Shown here: positions 1 through 7,537 of the stretch, in pieces | Layout: each line of letters begins with the position of its first letter | Numbering within the stretch: the stretch's first letter is position 1 | DNA from: Actinomycetes bacterium | Lineage (GTDB): Bacteria > Actinomycetota > Acidimicrobiia > Acidimicrobiales > Ilumatobacteraceae | Length of the DNA: 64,000 nucleotides | NCBI GenBank assembly: GCA_021414085.1 | Contig: JAIOPC010000009.1 | Location: 124,001-188,000, forward strand | Direction: 5' to 3' | Program-made: the position numbers and the translations under genes | Notes under the pieces: generated by a model | What the model was told of the DNA's origin: nothing | Database searches by the model: none | The model's input: the letters and a program-made list of their open reading frames with translations, nothing else

Positions 1-7
1 GAGTAGC

Positions 8-13
8 TACGCT
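8..13 (+). promoter_or_regulatory. -10 box of a leaderless promoter
   Basis: TACGCT lies 8 bases before the ATG at 22, so transcription would begin at or within a base or two of the start codon. There is no Shine-Dalgarno sequence in between. The same arrangement recurs before many genes of this window. Confidence 0.5.
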
Positions 14-21
14 CGGATCTC

Positions 22-873
22 ATGGCTGAGATCAAGCGCGTTGGAATTCTGGGCTCCGGCATCATGGGCGCCGGCCTCGCTGAAGTCGCGGCTCGCGCCG
101 GTTACGAAGTTGTCGTGCGGTCCCGATCGCTTGCTGCCGCCAACGAGATGATGGCCACGATCGACAAGGGCTTCCGCAAGGCCATCGAGCGCGGCAAGTC
201 GACGGAAGAGGTGCGTGCAGCCGTGCTGGGGCGCATCACCGCCACTGATCAACTCACAGATGTCGCTGATTGCGACCTCGTCATCGAATCCGTGATCGAA
301 GACCTCAACATCAAGCTGGGCCTGTTCGCCGAACTCGACAGCGTCGTCAAAGCCGGAGCCATTCTCGCCACGAACACCAGCACGCTGCCGGTCATCGAAC
401 TCGCGCGGGCTACGCAGCGTCCCGAGTCGGTGTGTGGCATCCACTTCTTCAATCCTGCGACGGTGATGACAGTGGTGGAAGTCGTGCGACCGATCACGGC
501 CAGCGAAGAAACCATCGCGACTGCGATGGAGTTTGCAACACGGTGCGGCAAAGACGTCGTCGAGACAAAGGACCACGCGGGCTTCATTGTCAACGCACTG
601 CTGTTTCCATACCTGAACAACGCGGTGCACATGCTCGAGCGAGGGACAGCACCGATGGAGAGCATCGACGTCGCAATGAAGGGCGGCTGCAACTTCCCGA
701 TGGGTCCGTTCGCGTTGCTCGATCTCGTCGGGCTCGACACATCGGTCGCCATTCTCGATGCACTCCACGCCCAGTTCGGCGACGCGCACTACGCGGCCGC
801 GCCGACTCTGCGCAAAATGGTCGCCGATGGTCAACTTGGTCGTAAGTCGAAACGCGGCTTCTACACGTACTGA
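22..873 (+). CDS. fadB2: 3-hydroxybutyryl-CoA dehydrogenase
   Basis: NAD(P)-dependent oxidation or reduction between acetoacetyl-CoA and 3-hydroxybutyryl-CoA in the cytosol. The protein has 283 residues, the usual length of the stand-alone enzyme. A Rossmann nucleotide site GSGIMG is at residues 10-15. The catalytic histidine sits in the segment CGIHFFNPATVM near residue 140, and a C-terminal helical domain ends in the family-typical RKSKRGFYTY. The ATG follows a -10-like TACGCT by 8 bases. The next gene, aat, starts 9 bases downstream, so the two are probably co-transcribed. In this window it could work with the thiolase at 38098 and Ccr at 34550 in the ethylmalonyl-CoA pathway, or in beta-oxidation. 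The family is certain; the exact chain length is not. Confidence 0.9.
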   Translation: MAEIKRVGILGSGIMGAGLAEVAARAGYEVVVRSRSLAAANEMMATIDKGFRKAIERGKSTEEVRAAVLGRITATDQLTDVADCDLVIESVIEDLNIKLGLFAELDSVVKAGAILATNTSTLPVIELARATQRPESVCGIHFFNPATVMTVVEVVRPITASEETIATAMEFATRCGKDVVETKDHAGFIVNALLFPYLNNAVHMLERGTAPMESIDVAMKGGCNFPMGPFALLDLVGLDTSVAILDALHAQFGDAHYAAAPTLRKMVADGQLGRKSKRGFYTY

Positions 874-882
874 CCCAACCGC

Positions 883-1530
883 GTGAACAAGCAACCGGTC
901 GAGCCACCGGCCACGCGCTGGCAACTGCCGTCACCAGATCTCGCCGACGAGGCTGGGCTCGTGGGTGTCGGTGCCGATCTCGAGCCCGGCACGTTGCTGG
1001 CCGCGTATCGCAACGGGTTGTTTCCGATGCCGTTTCGCAAGCGCGACATTGGTTGGTGGTCGCCCGATCCGCGCGGCATCCTGCCGCTCGACGGCTTGAT
1101 CGTGTCGCGCTCGTTGCGCGCCAGCCAACGCCGCTTCGAGATTCGCAACGACACCGCCTTCACGGAAGTGATGCGCCGCTGCGGTGACCCAGCGCGTCCG
1201 CATGGGTGGATCAACGACGAGTTCATCGCCGCGTACACCGCGCTGCACGAGTTGGGGTGGGCGCACAGCATTGAAACGTGGCTCGACGACGAGTTGGTCG
1301 GCGGGCTGTACGGCATTCGCATCGGCGGACTGTTCGCTGGCGAAAGCAAGTTCCACACGGTGACCGACGCTTCCAAAGTTGCTGTCGTTGCCACGGTGGA
1401 GTGGATGCGTTCGACGGGAGGAACGCTGTTCGACGTGCAGTGGCGCACCGATCATTTGGCAACGCTCGGCGTTGTCGAGATCGGTCGCGATGAGTATCTG
1501 CAACGGGTGGCCGAGGCCATCGAGAAGTAG
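883..1530 (+). CDS. aat: Leucyl/phenylalanyl-tRNA--protein transferase
   Basis: Transfers Leu or Phe from charged tRNA to the N terminus of proteins with basic N-terminal residues, marking them for Clp-dependent degradation (N-end rule). The 215-residue protein has the family signature near residues 45-70: FPMPFRKRDIGWWSPDPRG. The family-typical segment GGLYGIRIGGLFAGESKF follows around residues 140-157. The start is GTG 9 bases after the preceding stop; the first residues MNKQPVEPP precede the conserved domain by about the normal distance. It is followed by two tandem perfect hairpins that probably end the transcript. Confidence 0.93.
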   Translation: MNKQPVEPPATRWQLPSPDLADEAGLVGVGADLEPGTLLAAYRNGLFPMPFRKRDIGWWSPDPRGILPLDGLIVSRSLRASQRRFEIRNDTAFTEVMRRCGDPARPHGWINDEFIAAYTALHELGWAHSIETWLDDELVGGLYGIRIGGLFAGESKFHTVTDASKVAVVATVEWMRSTGGTLFDVQWRTDHLATLGVVEIGRDEYLQRVAEAIEK

Positions 1531-1544
1531 CGAAGTAGGTGCTC

Positions 1545-1610
1545 GGTGCCGGGGGCGAACCCCCGGCACCGGCGTACCGAAGCGGTTGGGTTCCCGCTCT
1601 GAACCCAACC
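1545..1610 (+). terminator. Two tandem perfect hairpins after aat
   Basis: The first inverted repeat has arms GGTGCCGGGGG (1545-1555) and CCCCCGGCACC (1560-1570) around the tetraloop CGAA. The second has arms GGTTGGGTTC (1584-1593) and GAACCCAACC (1601-1610) around a 7-base loop. Both stems are perfect (11 and 10 bp). Neither is followed by a T run, so these are terminator-like rather than classical intrinsic terminators. The first stem shares the GGGGG/CCCCCGG core with repeats at 8741 and 52232. Confidence 0.6.
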
Positions 1611-1738
1611 CTTCAGCGTCCGCCACTTGAGCATCCGCCTGCTCACGCACCGTTACGGCTGAAGTATCGGAGCGTTGCGTGGCGAACTTGAGCAGTTCTT
1701 GACACTTGCCACGGTGCCCGATTTCGCCTACCCATCGG

Positions 1739-1744
1739 TAACAC
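1739..1744 (+). promoter_or_regulatory. Weak -10-like box before the mutase
   Basis: TAACAC lies 7 bases before the ATG at 1752, the spacing seen at other leaderless starts here, but the last base is C instead of T. No Shine-Dalgarno sequence is present. Confidence 0.3.
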
Positions 1745-1751
1745 TGTCCGT

Positions 1752-3704
1752 ATGGGAAGCCAGGGCCAGCGCGATCCGGCGTGGGTGATGCGCACGTATT
1801 CAGGGCATTCCACGGCCGCCGCGAGCAACGAGTTGTACCGCAGCAACCTTGCCAAGGGGCAAACGGGTCTGTCGATCGCATTCGACCTTCCCACGCAAAC
1901 TGGCTACGACCCCGATCACCCACTCGCCCGCGGTGAAGTCGGAAGGGTGGGCGTGCCCGTCGCCCACCTCGGCGACATGCGGACGCTGCTGACCGGTATT
2001 CCGCCCGGCCAAATGAACACCTCAATGACGATCAACGCCACCGCTGCGTGGTTGCTGGCGCTCTACGTGGCGAACGCCGACGAACACGGCGTCGCATCCG
2101 CCGATCTGCGCGGCACGACGCAAAACGACATCGTCAAGGAGTACCTGTCGCGCGGCACGTACATCTTCCCGCCGGAACCGTCGCGGCGACTGATCGTCGA
2201 CATGATCGCTTGGTGTGCCGAACACGCGCCGAAGTGGAACCCGATGAACGTGTGTAGCTATCACCTGCAGGAAGCTGGCGCGACCCCGGTGCAGGAGATC
2301 GCGTTCTCGCTCGCCACCGCTGTCGATGTGCTCGATGCGGTTCGCGACTCCGGCCAGGTCGCGCCCGAGCAGTTCAGTCAGGTTTTCGGAAGTGTTTCGT
2401 TCTTCGTGAACGCTGGCGTGCGTTTCGTGGAAGAAATGTGCAAGCTGCGCGCGTTCACCGAGCTGTGGGATCGCATCGGGTTGGAGCGCTATGGCGTAAC
2501 CGACGAGAAGGCGCGACGATTCCGCTACGGCGTGCAGGTGAACTCGTTGGGCCTCACTGCCACGCAGCCAGAGAACAACGTGCAACGCATTGTGTTGGAG
2601 ATGTTGGCCGTCACACTCAGCAAGCGCGCCCGGGCGCGCAGCGTGCAGTTGCCAGCGTGGAACGAAGCGCTCGGCTTGCCGCGACCGTGGGACCAGCAAT
2701 GGTCACTACGTATGCAGCAGGTGCTCGCGTTCGAGAGCGACGTGCTGGAGTACGACGACCTGTTCGATGGGTCGACCGTGGTCGAGAAGTTGACCAGCGA
2801 ATTGTGCGAGAGTGCATGGGCCGAGCTGCAGGGCGTGCTCGCACTCGGCGGAGCCTTCGCCGCGATTGACGAGTTGAAAGGTCGGCTCGTTAGCTCGATG
2901 GCCGAGCGCGCTCGACGGATCGAGAGCGGCGAGCAGATTGTGGTCGGCGTCAACTCGTTCACCGAGGGCGAAGACTCGCCGCTCGACACGCCGGGCAACT
3001 TCCTCACCGTCGACCCTGGCGTCGAACAACAGATGGTCAACGACCTCGTGGCCTGGCGCGCCGGCCGTGATGGCCAGGCAGTCGCTGCCGCATTGAGCGA
3101 ACTGCGACGCGCGGCGGAGCAAGGCGACAATCTGATGCCGCCTTCGATCGCGCTGGCCAAGGCCGGTGGCACCACAGGCGAATGGGCTGGCGAGCTCCGC
3201 GAAGTGTTCGGCGAGTACCGCGGCCCAACTGGTGTCGCCGCCGCGGTCGGTCGGCGCACGGGCGAGCTGGCGGCCGTGGCCGACTACGTGAAGTCGATTC
3301 CTGGTGGGCCACCGCGATTCCTCGTCGCCAAAGCTGGCCTCGATGGGCACAGCAACGGCGCGGAGCAAATCGCCGTCGCCGGGCGCGACGCAGGTATGGA
3401 AGTCATCTACTCCGGTATACGACTCACCGACGCGCAAATCGTTGCGTCGGCCCGCGACGAAGACCCGGATGTGATCGGTCTGTCGATTCTCAGCGGTTCA
3501 CACCTGCTGCTGGTACCGGCAATCATCCGCGAGCTTCGTGCCAGCGGTGTTGATGCGCCGGTGATCGTTGGCGGCATCATCCCCGACGGCGATCGTGCTG
3601 CGCTCGCTGCGGCGGGCGTCGCAGCCGTGTACACGCCGAAGGATTACGAGCTGTCGCGCATCATGCGCGAAGTTGCCGAGTTAGCCGTCGCGCACCGCGG
3701 CTAG
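1752..3704 (+). CDS. ecm: Ethylmalonyl-CoA mutase (MeaA/Ecm-type B12 mutase)
   Basis: Adenosylcobalamin-dependent rearrangement of ethylmalonyl-CoA to methylsuccinyl-CoA in the ethylmalonyl-CoA pathway. The 650-residue protein carries both parts in one chain. The catalytic TIM barrel (about 1-490) opens with RTYSGHS and AFDLPTQTGYD and continues with LARGEVGRVGVPVAHLGDMR, the hallmark wording of MeaA-type rather than large-subunit methylmalonyl-CoA mutases. The cobalamin-binding domain (about 515-650) has the DxHxxG motif at 531-536 (DGHSNG). The ATG is preceded by a weak -10 box. The gene converges on the next one and the two stop codons overlap in a shared CTAG. Ccr and the epimerase of the same route are at 34-36 kb. 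A different acyl-CoA mutase specificity cannot be excluded from sequence alone. Confidence 0.87.
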   Translation: MGSQGQRDPAWVMRTYSGHSTAAASNELYRSNLAKGQTGLSIAFDLPTQTGYDPDHPLARGEVGRVGVPVAHLGDMRTLLTGIPPGQMNTSMTINATAAWLLALYVANADEHGVASADLRGTTQNDIVKEYLSRGTYIFPPEPSRRLIVDMIAWCAEHAPKWNPMNVCSYHLQEAGATPVQEIAFSLATAVDVLDAVRDSGQVAPEQFSQVFGSVSFFVNAGVRFVEEMCKLRAFTELWDRIGLERYGVTDEKARRFRYGVQVNSLGLTATQPENNVQRIVLEMLAVTLSKRARARSVQLPAWNEALGLPRPWDQQWSLRMQQVLAFESDVLEYDDLFDGSTVVEKLTSELCESAWAELQGVLALGGAFAAIDELKGRLVSSMAERARRIESGEQIVVGVNSFTEGEDSPLDTPGNFLTVDPGVEQQMVNDLVAWRAGRDGQAVAAALSELRRAAEQGDNLMPPSIALAKAGGTTGEWAGELREVFGEYRGPTGVAAAVGRRTGELAAVADYVKSIPGGPPRFLVAKAGLDGHSNGAEQIAVAGRDAGMEVIYSGIRLTDAQIVASARDEDPDVIGLSILSGSHLLLVPAIIRELRASGVDAPVIVGGIIPDGDRAALAAAGVAAVYTPKDYELSRIMREVAELAVAHRG

Positions 3705-4405
3705 ACGACGGCGGGCACCTGGCCGTCGATCCACGCTCGCAAGTTCGGTGAGCTCTCGAGGCTGGTGATCAAGGCGTAGCGAGGTGTCGTGCCGTTGTGC
3801 ACGACGACGTGCCAAAGCCGTTGCGTGTCGACCACGAAGCGGGCGCCGCGCGACAGCGGCACGCGGCGTTCTGTGCTTGGGATGGGCAAGTGCTCGTCGT
3901 CGAGATCCATCAGCAGCATGTAGCTGTCGGGATTGTCGGTGAGTTCGAGCCAGGTGCGTACCACCCAGCCTTCGTGGTCCGGGTTGAAACGATTGTTGTC
4001 GTCGCGGTGGAAGCTGGGGAAGGCAGCGTCGCGATCTTGCGGCTCTAGCTTGATGACGCGCACGCGCCCGAAGTTGGCACCGATGCTGTCGACGTAGCGG
4101 CGCAGCGTGGGTGCTTTGTCGGCGTTGGAAGTCCACAACGCGTCTTTGTCGGTCTTGCCCTTATCCCAAAACCCTCGACAATCCAGCTCGCCATCGGCGG
4201 AGGCCAGCGGCGCGAAATTGGTGTCGCCACCGCTCTTCCAATCCATGTACTCGAGCCCGAGGTATTCCTGCTCCGGCACCTCGAACTCGGCGGGAGTGAG
4301 AGCAACGAACCCAGACTCCGCGAGTTGCGGCATGCGGTAGTGCGGAGTGTCGATAGGGATCTCGACGCTCCAATGCTCTTTCGTCGGCCACCACGTCGAG
4401 GTCAT
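3701..4405 (-). CDS. Putative Fe(II)/2-oxoglutarate-type dioxygenase, double-stranded beta-helix
   Basis: A 234-residue protein I do not recognise as a named enzyme. It contains HRD at residues 133-135, a later RLWH with histidine 199, and an arginine at 209 after TTP. This spacing fits the HxD...H metal triad plus the 2-oxoglutarate-binding arginine of aspartyl/asparaginyl hydroxylase-like or phytanoyl-like dioxygenases. The start is ATG at 4405 because it overlaps the stop of the upstream LysM gene in ATGA, which suggests translational coupling. The 3' end overlaps the mutase stop in CTAG. Substrate unknown; the family call is an inference from the motif pattern. Confidence 0.5.
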   Translation of the reverse strand: MTSTWWPTKEHWSVEIPIDTPHYRMPQLAESGFVALTPAEFEVPEQEYLGLEYMDWKSGGDTNFAPLASADGELDCRGFWDKGKTDKDALWTSNADKAPTLRRYVDSIGANFGRVRVIKLEPQDRDAAFPSFHRDDNNRFNPDHEGWVVRTWLELTDNPDSYMLLMDLDDEHLPIPSTERRVPLSRGARFVVDTQRLWHVVVHNGTTPRYALITSLESSPNLRAWIDGQVPAVV

Positions 4406-4761
4406 GGCGCTGGCAACGTTGAGGTGGTGGTGGGGAGTTCGGTGATCACGATGCGCTGCGGCGGAATCTTGATTGCCTGGCCAACCTCGACGTGGTTCTT
4501 GTCGGTGATGCCGTTGATCTCCATCATCTGATCGAGGTCGACGTTGAAGGCGTTGGCAATCGCTAACAGCGAGTCGCCCTCCTGTGCGATGTAGACCGTG
4601 ACCTGCGGCAGCGACGTGGAGACGTCGATCGTTGTCGTCGGCGGGAACGTGATGAACGGCGGCAGCGTGTCGGCCGACGACTGACGATTGCTGCACGCTG
4701 CGACCATCGCCGGCAACACCGCGATCGACAGCAACAACGCTGCGTTCTTGGCCGAATTCAT
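4402..4761 (-). CDS. LysM-domain lipoprotein
   Basis: A 119-residue secreted lipoprotein. The N terminus has a hydrophobic signal peptide ending in the lipobox VAAC with the lipidated cysteine at residue 23. A Thr/Pro-rich linker follows, then one LysM domain at about 56-100 (starting VYIAQEGDSLLAIANAFNV and ending VGQAIKIPP), which in other proteins binds N-acetylglucosamine polymers of peptidoglycan. A Thr-rich tail closes the protein. The gene is coupled by a 4-base overlap to the dioxygenase-like gene downstream. Confidence 0.8.
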   Translation of the reverse strand: MNSAKNAALLLSIAVLPAMVAACSNRQSSADTLPPFITFPPTTTIDVSTSLPQVTVYIAQEGDSLLAIANAFNVDLDQMMEINGITDKNHVEVGQAIKIPPQRIVITELPTTTSTLPAP

Positions 4762-4768
4762 ACGCCAA

Positions 4769-4774
4769 AGGATA
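4769..4774 (-). promoter_or_regulatory. -10 box of a leaderless promoter
   Basis: On the reverse strand TATCCT stands 7 bases before the ATG at 4761. It supports that start for the LysM lipoprotein. Confidence 0.5.
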
Positions 4775-4812
4775 GATCGCTGCGCTGGCCGTGCAACGTC
4801 GCGATCGGACAG

Positions 4813-5886
4813 CTATTGCTCGCGATTGCTGACGTAAGCGGCCATCGCAACCAATTCGGTGCGTGCATCTGGGGTGATTGGGGCCAACTGGATCGCCGCG
4901 ATCGCCTCAGCGGTGAGACGTTCGATGGTTGCCTCCAGATCTGCCAAAGCACCGGTGTCGACGATTGCCTGTTGCACCCGGGCGACATCGCTATCGCTGA
5001 GGTCGCTGCGCCCGACCAGCGCGAGCACCTCGGCCTGCGCGGCGCTGGCTGCTTCGACAGCACGCGCCATCAGCGGTGTCGGTTTGCCCTCGCGCAAGTC
5101 GCCACCGACTGGCTTGCCTGTCACTGCAGTGTCGCCGAACGCGCCCATCACGTCGTCGCGCATCTGGAAGGCATCGCCGAGGGGTAACCCATACGCACTC
5201 AATGCCGGCAGCAGCGTTGCCGCGCGTTCGGGAGCCGCCAATACCGCGCCCAGATGCAGCGGACGCTCGATGGTGTACTTGCCGCTCTTGTAGCGACAGA
5301 TTTGTTCGGCCTTGTGACGACTGCGCTCGTTGCGCACGCTGCCGGCGATATCGAGCACCTGCCCGATGTTGAGCTCGATGCGCAACTCGTTCCAGATGGC
5401 CCATGCCTGCGCGCTGGCGCCGGCCATCATCATGTCGCTGTATACAAAGGCGAGATCGCCCACCAAGATCGCCACGCCTTCACCAAAGCGTCGGGCCTCG
5501 CCCGCCCAGCCTTGCTCACGATGGCGCTCGGCGAACACCGCGTGCGTGGTTGCGTTGCCGCGGCGACTGGCGGCGTCGTCCATCACGTCGTCGTGAAACA
5601 ACGCGAACGCATGCATCAACTCGAACGCTGCCCCCGCGTTCGCGACCATTGGGTCGGCAGCGTCGCCGCCGGCGCCAACGAAACCCCAGTGGCAAAACGC
5701 CGGACGCAAGCGCTTACCGCCGGCGAGCACGAGCCGGCCGATGTGCGCAATCGGCTCTGCCAACTCGGAGTCGAACTTCGCCCACCGCGCTTGCTCTGGT
5801 TCTAGAAACTCGCGCAGCCGGGTTTCGACGCGCCCCGCGATGGCCGTCAGTGATGCGGGGGCCGACGCATTAGCGGAGTCAGCCAT
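4813..5886 (-). CDS. Polyprenyl (geranylgeranyl-type) diphosphate synthase
   Basis: Condenses isopentenyl diphosphate with allylic diphosphates for quinone, carotenoid or lipid-carrier synthesis. The protein has about 357 residues, long for FPP synthase and typical of actinobacterial GGPP/IdsA enzymes. The first aspartate-rich motif HDDVMDD is near residue 98 and the second region reads FQMRDDVMGAFGD. Lysine and arginine of GGKRLRP near residue 58 bind the diphosphate. The ATG at 5886 overlaps the xseB stop; a GTG two codons earlier (5892) is possible. The xseA-xseB-prenyltransferase order matches the common xseB-ispA linkage. Product chain length cannot be read from the sequence with confidence. 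Confidence 0.88.
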   Translation of the reverse strand: MADSANASAPASLTAIAGRVETRLREFLEPEQARWAKFDSELAEPIAHIGRLVLAGGKRLRPAFCHWGFVGAGGDAADPMVANAGAAFELMHAFALFHDDVMDDAASRRGNATTHAVFAERHREQGWAGEARRFGEGVAILVGDLAFVYSDMMMAGASAQAWAIWNELRIELNIGQVLDIAGSVRNERSRHKAEQICRYKSGKYTIERPLHLGAVLAAPERAATLLPALSAYGLPLGDAFQMRDDVMGAFGDTAVTGKPVGGDLREGKPTPLMARAVEAASAAQAEVLALVGRSDLSDSDVARVQQAIVDTGALADLEATIERLTAEAIAAIQLAPITPDARTELVAMAAYVSNREQ

Positions 5887-6112
5887 CGGCACCTAGGTCG
5901 GCGACTACCTGCTCGATTTGCATGCGCGCGTTCCCAATTCGTGCGCGGCAGAACCCGATCAGTTCGACGGCGCGCTTCACGCGCTCGGCCAACACGTCGA
6001 CGTCGACATCGCTGCGCTCAAGTTCGCCGAGGATCGTTTCAAGTTCGGCGAGGGCCTCGGCGTACCCCGCGGCGACGGGTTGGGTTGCGGTCGTTGGGTT
6101 GGCGGGTGTCAT
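5879..6112 (-). CDS. xseB: Exodeoxyribonuclease VII small subunit
   Basis: Small subunit of the single-strand-specific nuclease ExoVII. The 77-residue protein shows the family core YAEALAELETILGELERSD followed by LAERVKRAVELIGFCRARI, two helices that pack on XseA. It starts at 6112 in a 4-base ATGA overlap with the xseA stop, and its own stop overlaps the prenyltransferase start. Confidence 0.93.
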   Translation of the reverse strand: MTPANPTTATQPVAAGYAEALAELETILGELERSDVDVDVLAERVKRAVELIGFCRARIGNARMQIEQVVADLGADG

Positions 6113-7464
6113 GGTGTGGTCTCCTCCACGCGAGTCGTGGCCGTTCCTTTGGCAAAGGTAGTGACGATGAGGTCACCAGCGTGCAGCGCCCCCGCGTCCA
6201 GCACGGCTGTTCCGCTCGCAGTGCGGGCGATGCTGTACCCGCGAGCGAGCGTGGTGGCCGGGTCGAGCAGTCGCAAGCGTTCGGCGACAGCGCCAAGATG
6301 ACGCAATTCGGGTTCCAGGCGCGAAGGCACGCGACCAACCGCTGCCGTCGCTGAACGTAGGTGCGCATCGGCCCGCTGCACGACCTGGCTCGCTCCGACA
6401 CGAACGCTGCGTGCCCGCTGCGCCAACCGATCGTCGGCACGATCAACGGAGGCCGCGACCTGATGACGAATCGAGCGCGCCACTTCCCCCACGTCGGACT
6501 CGGCGACTGCGATCGCACGTTGAGCGCGATGAGCGATCGCTGTCCACGCGTGTTCGCAGCTGTTGCGAAACGCTTGCACGCGTTCGACGAGTGCGGCGGC
6601 GCAGGCTGTCGGTGTCTTGAGGGCGCTGTGCGCGACTTCGTCGGCGACGCTGCGGTCGATCTCGTGACCGAGCCCGGTGAACACGGGTAGCGCACAGGTC
6701 GCAATGGCGGTGGCGATCGCTTCGTCATCGAAGGTCGCCAACTCGGTGCGACTGCCACCACCGCGAATGAGCACCACGGCATCGAGGTCGCGGTGCTTGC
6801 CGAGCGTGCGTAGCGCCGCCGATATCTCTTGGACAGCCCATTCACCCTGCACGCGCACCTCGATCTGGCGCAACACAAATGCGAAGCCGCTGCGCTCGAG
6901 CTCGTGAGTGAAGTCGGCCCACGCTGCGCTGGAGCTGCTAGCGACCACGCCAACGCGTAGCGGTGTTGGCGCGAGCACGACTTGCCTATTGCGGTCGTAC
7001 ATGCCGGCAGACACGAGCCGACGCACGACCTCGTCGCGCTGCATAGCCATCTCGCCGAGCGTGAAACGCGGGTCGATGCCGCTCATCTTCAAGCCGAGCT
7101 GGCCAGATGGCGCGAAGTAGTCGAGATGACCGAAGATGCGCACTTTCAAGCCGTCGGCCAGACGAAGGCGATGCTTCATCAAGACCGGCTTCAACTTCAT
7201 TTGTGCCGGTGCAAAGAACTGAACGTTGAGACTCGCTTTGCCGTCTTCGGTCTCTTCCGCCAACTTGAAGTACGCATGGGGGCCACGCACGTTCCAGCCC
7301 TGAATCTCGCCGCGCACCCACACACCTTCGGAGAACGACCGACGCAGCGCGCCGTTGATTGCATCGGCCAGTTCGCGAACCGAAAACGTCGGCAGGCCAG
7401 CCTCGTCGAGCGGTTCATTTTCGAATTCAAGATCGAAGGAAGGTTGACTCACAGCGACCACCAC
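6109..7464 (-). CDS. xseA: Exodeoxyribonuclease VII large subunit
   Basis: Catalytic subunit of ExoVII, which degrades single-stranded DNA from either end. With the GTG at 7464 the protein has 451 residues, normal for the family. It has an N-terminal OB fold (about residues 20-115, with GEIQGWNVRGPHAYFKLAEE) and then the catalytic region containing VVLIRGGGSRTELATFDDE and FTGLGHEIDRSVADEVA. A coiled-coil region of about 130 residues and a C-terminal segment with LARGYSI follow. A -10-like TAACCT at 7475-7480 lies 10 bases before the GTG at 7464; GTG at 7452 is an alternative. It overlaps xseB by 4 bases. Confidence 0.92.
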   Translation of the reverse strand: MVVAVSQPSFDLEFENEPLDEAGLPTFSVRELADAINGALRRSFSEGVWVRGEIQGWNVRGPHAYFKLAEETEDGKASLNVQFFAPAQMKLKPVLMKHRLRLADGLKVRIFGHLDYFAPSGQLGLKMSGIDPRFTLGEMAMQRDEVVRRLVSAGMYDRNRQVVLAPTPLRVGVVASSSSAAWADFTHELERSGFAFVLRQIEVRVQGEWAVQEISAALRTLGKHRDLDAVVLIRGGGSRTELATFDDEAIATAIATCALPVFTGLGHEIDRSVADEVAHSALKTPTACAAALVERVQAFRNSCEHAWTAIAHRAQRAIAVAESDVGEVARSIRHQVAASVDRADDRLAQRARSVRVGASQVVQRADAHLRSATAAVGRVPSRLEPELRHLGAVAERLRLLDPATTLARGYSIARTASGTAVLDAGALHAGDLIVTTFAKGTATTRVEETTP

Positions 7465-7537
7465 ATGGTGCGAAAGGTTACGCCAGGGCGCGAGCGCCGA
7501 AGGTGGGCGAGAAGACGTTTGTGGCGAGCTGGCGTTG

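Noticed and set aside
4406-4768. Longer form of the dioxygenase-like protein starting at 4768
   Set aside because: The extra 121 residues are the LysM gene read in the wrong frame; the ATG at 4405 overlaps the LysM stop.
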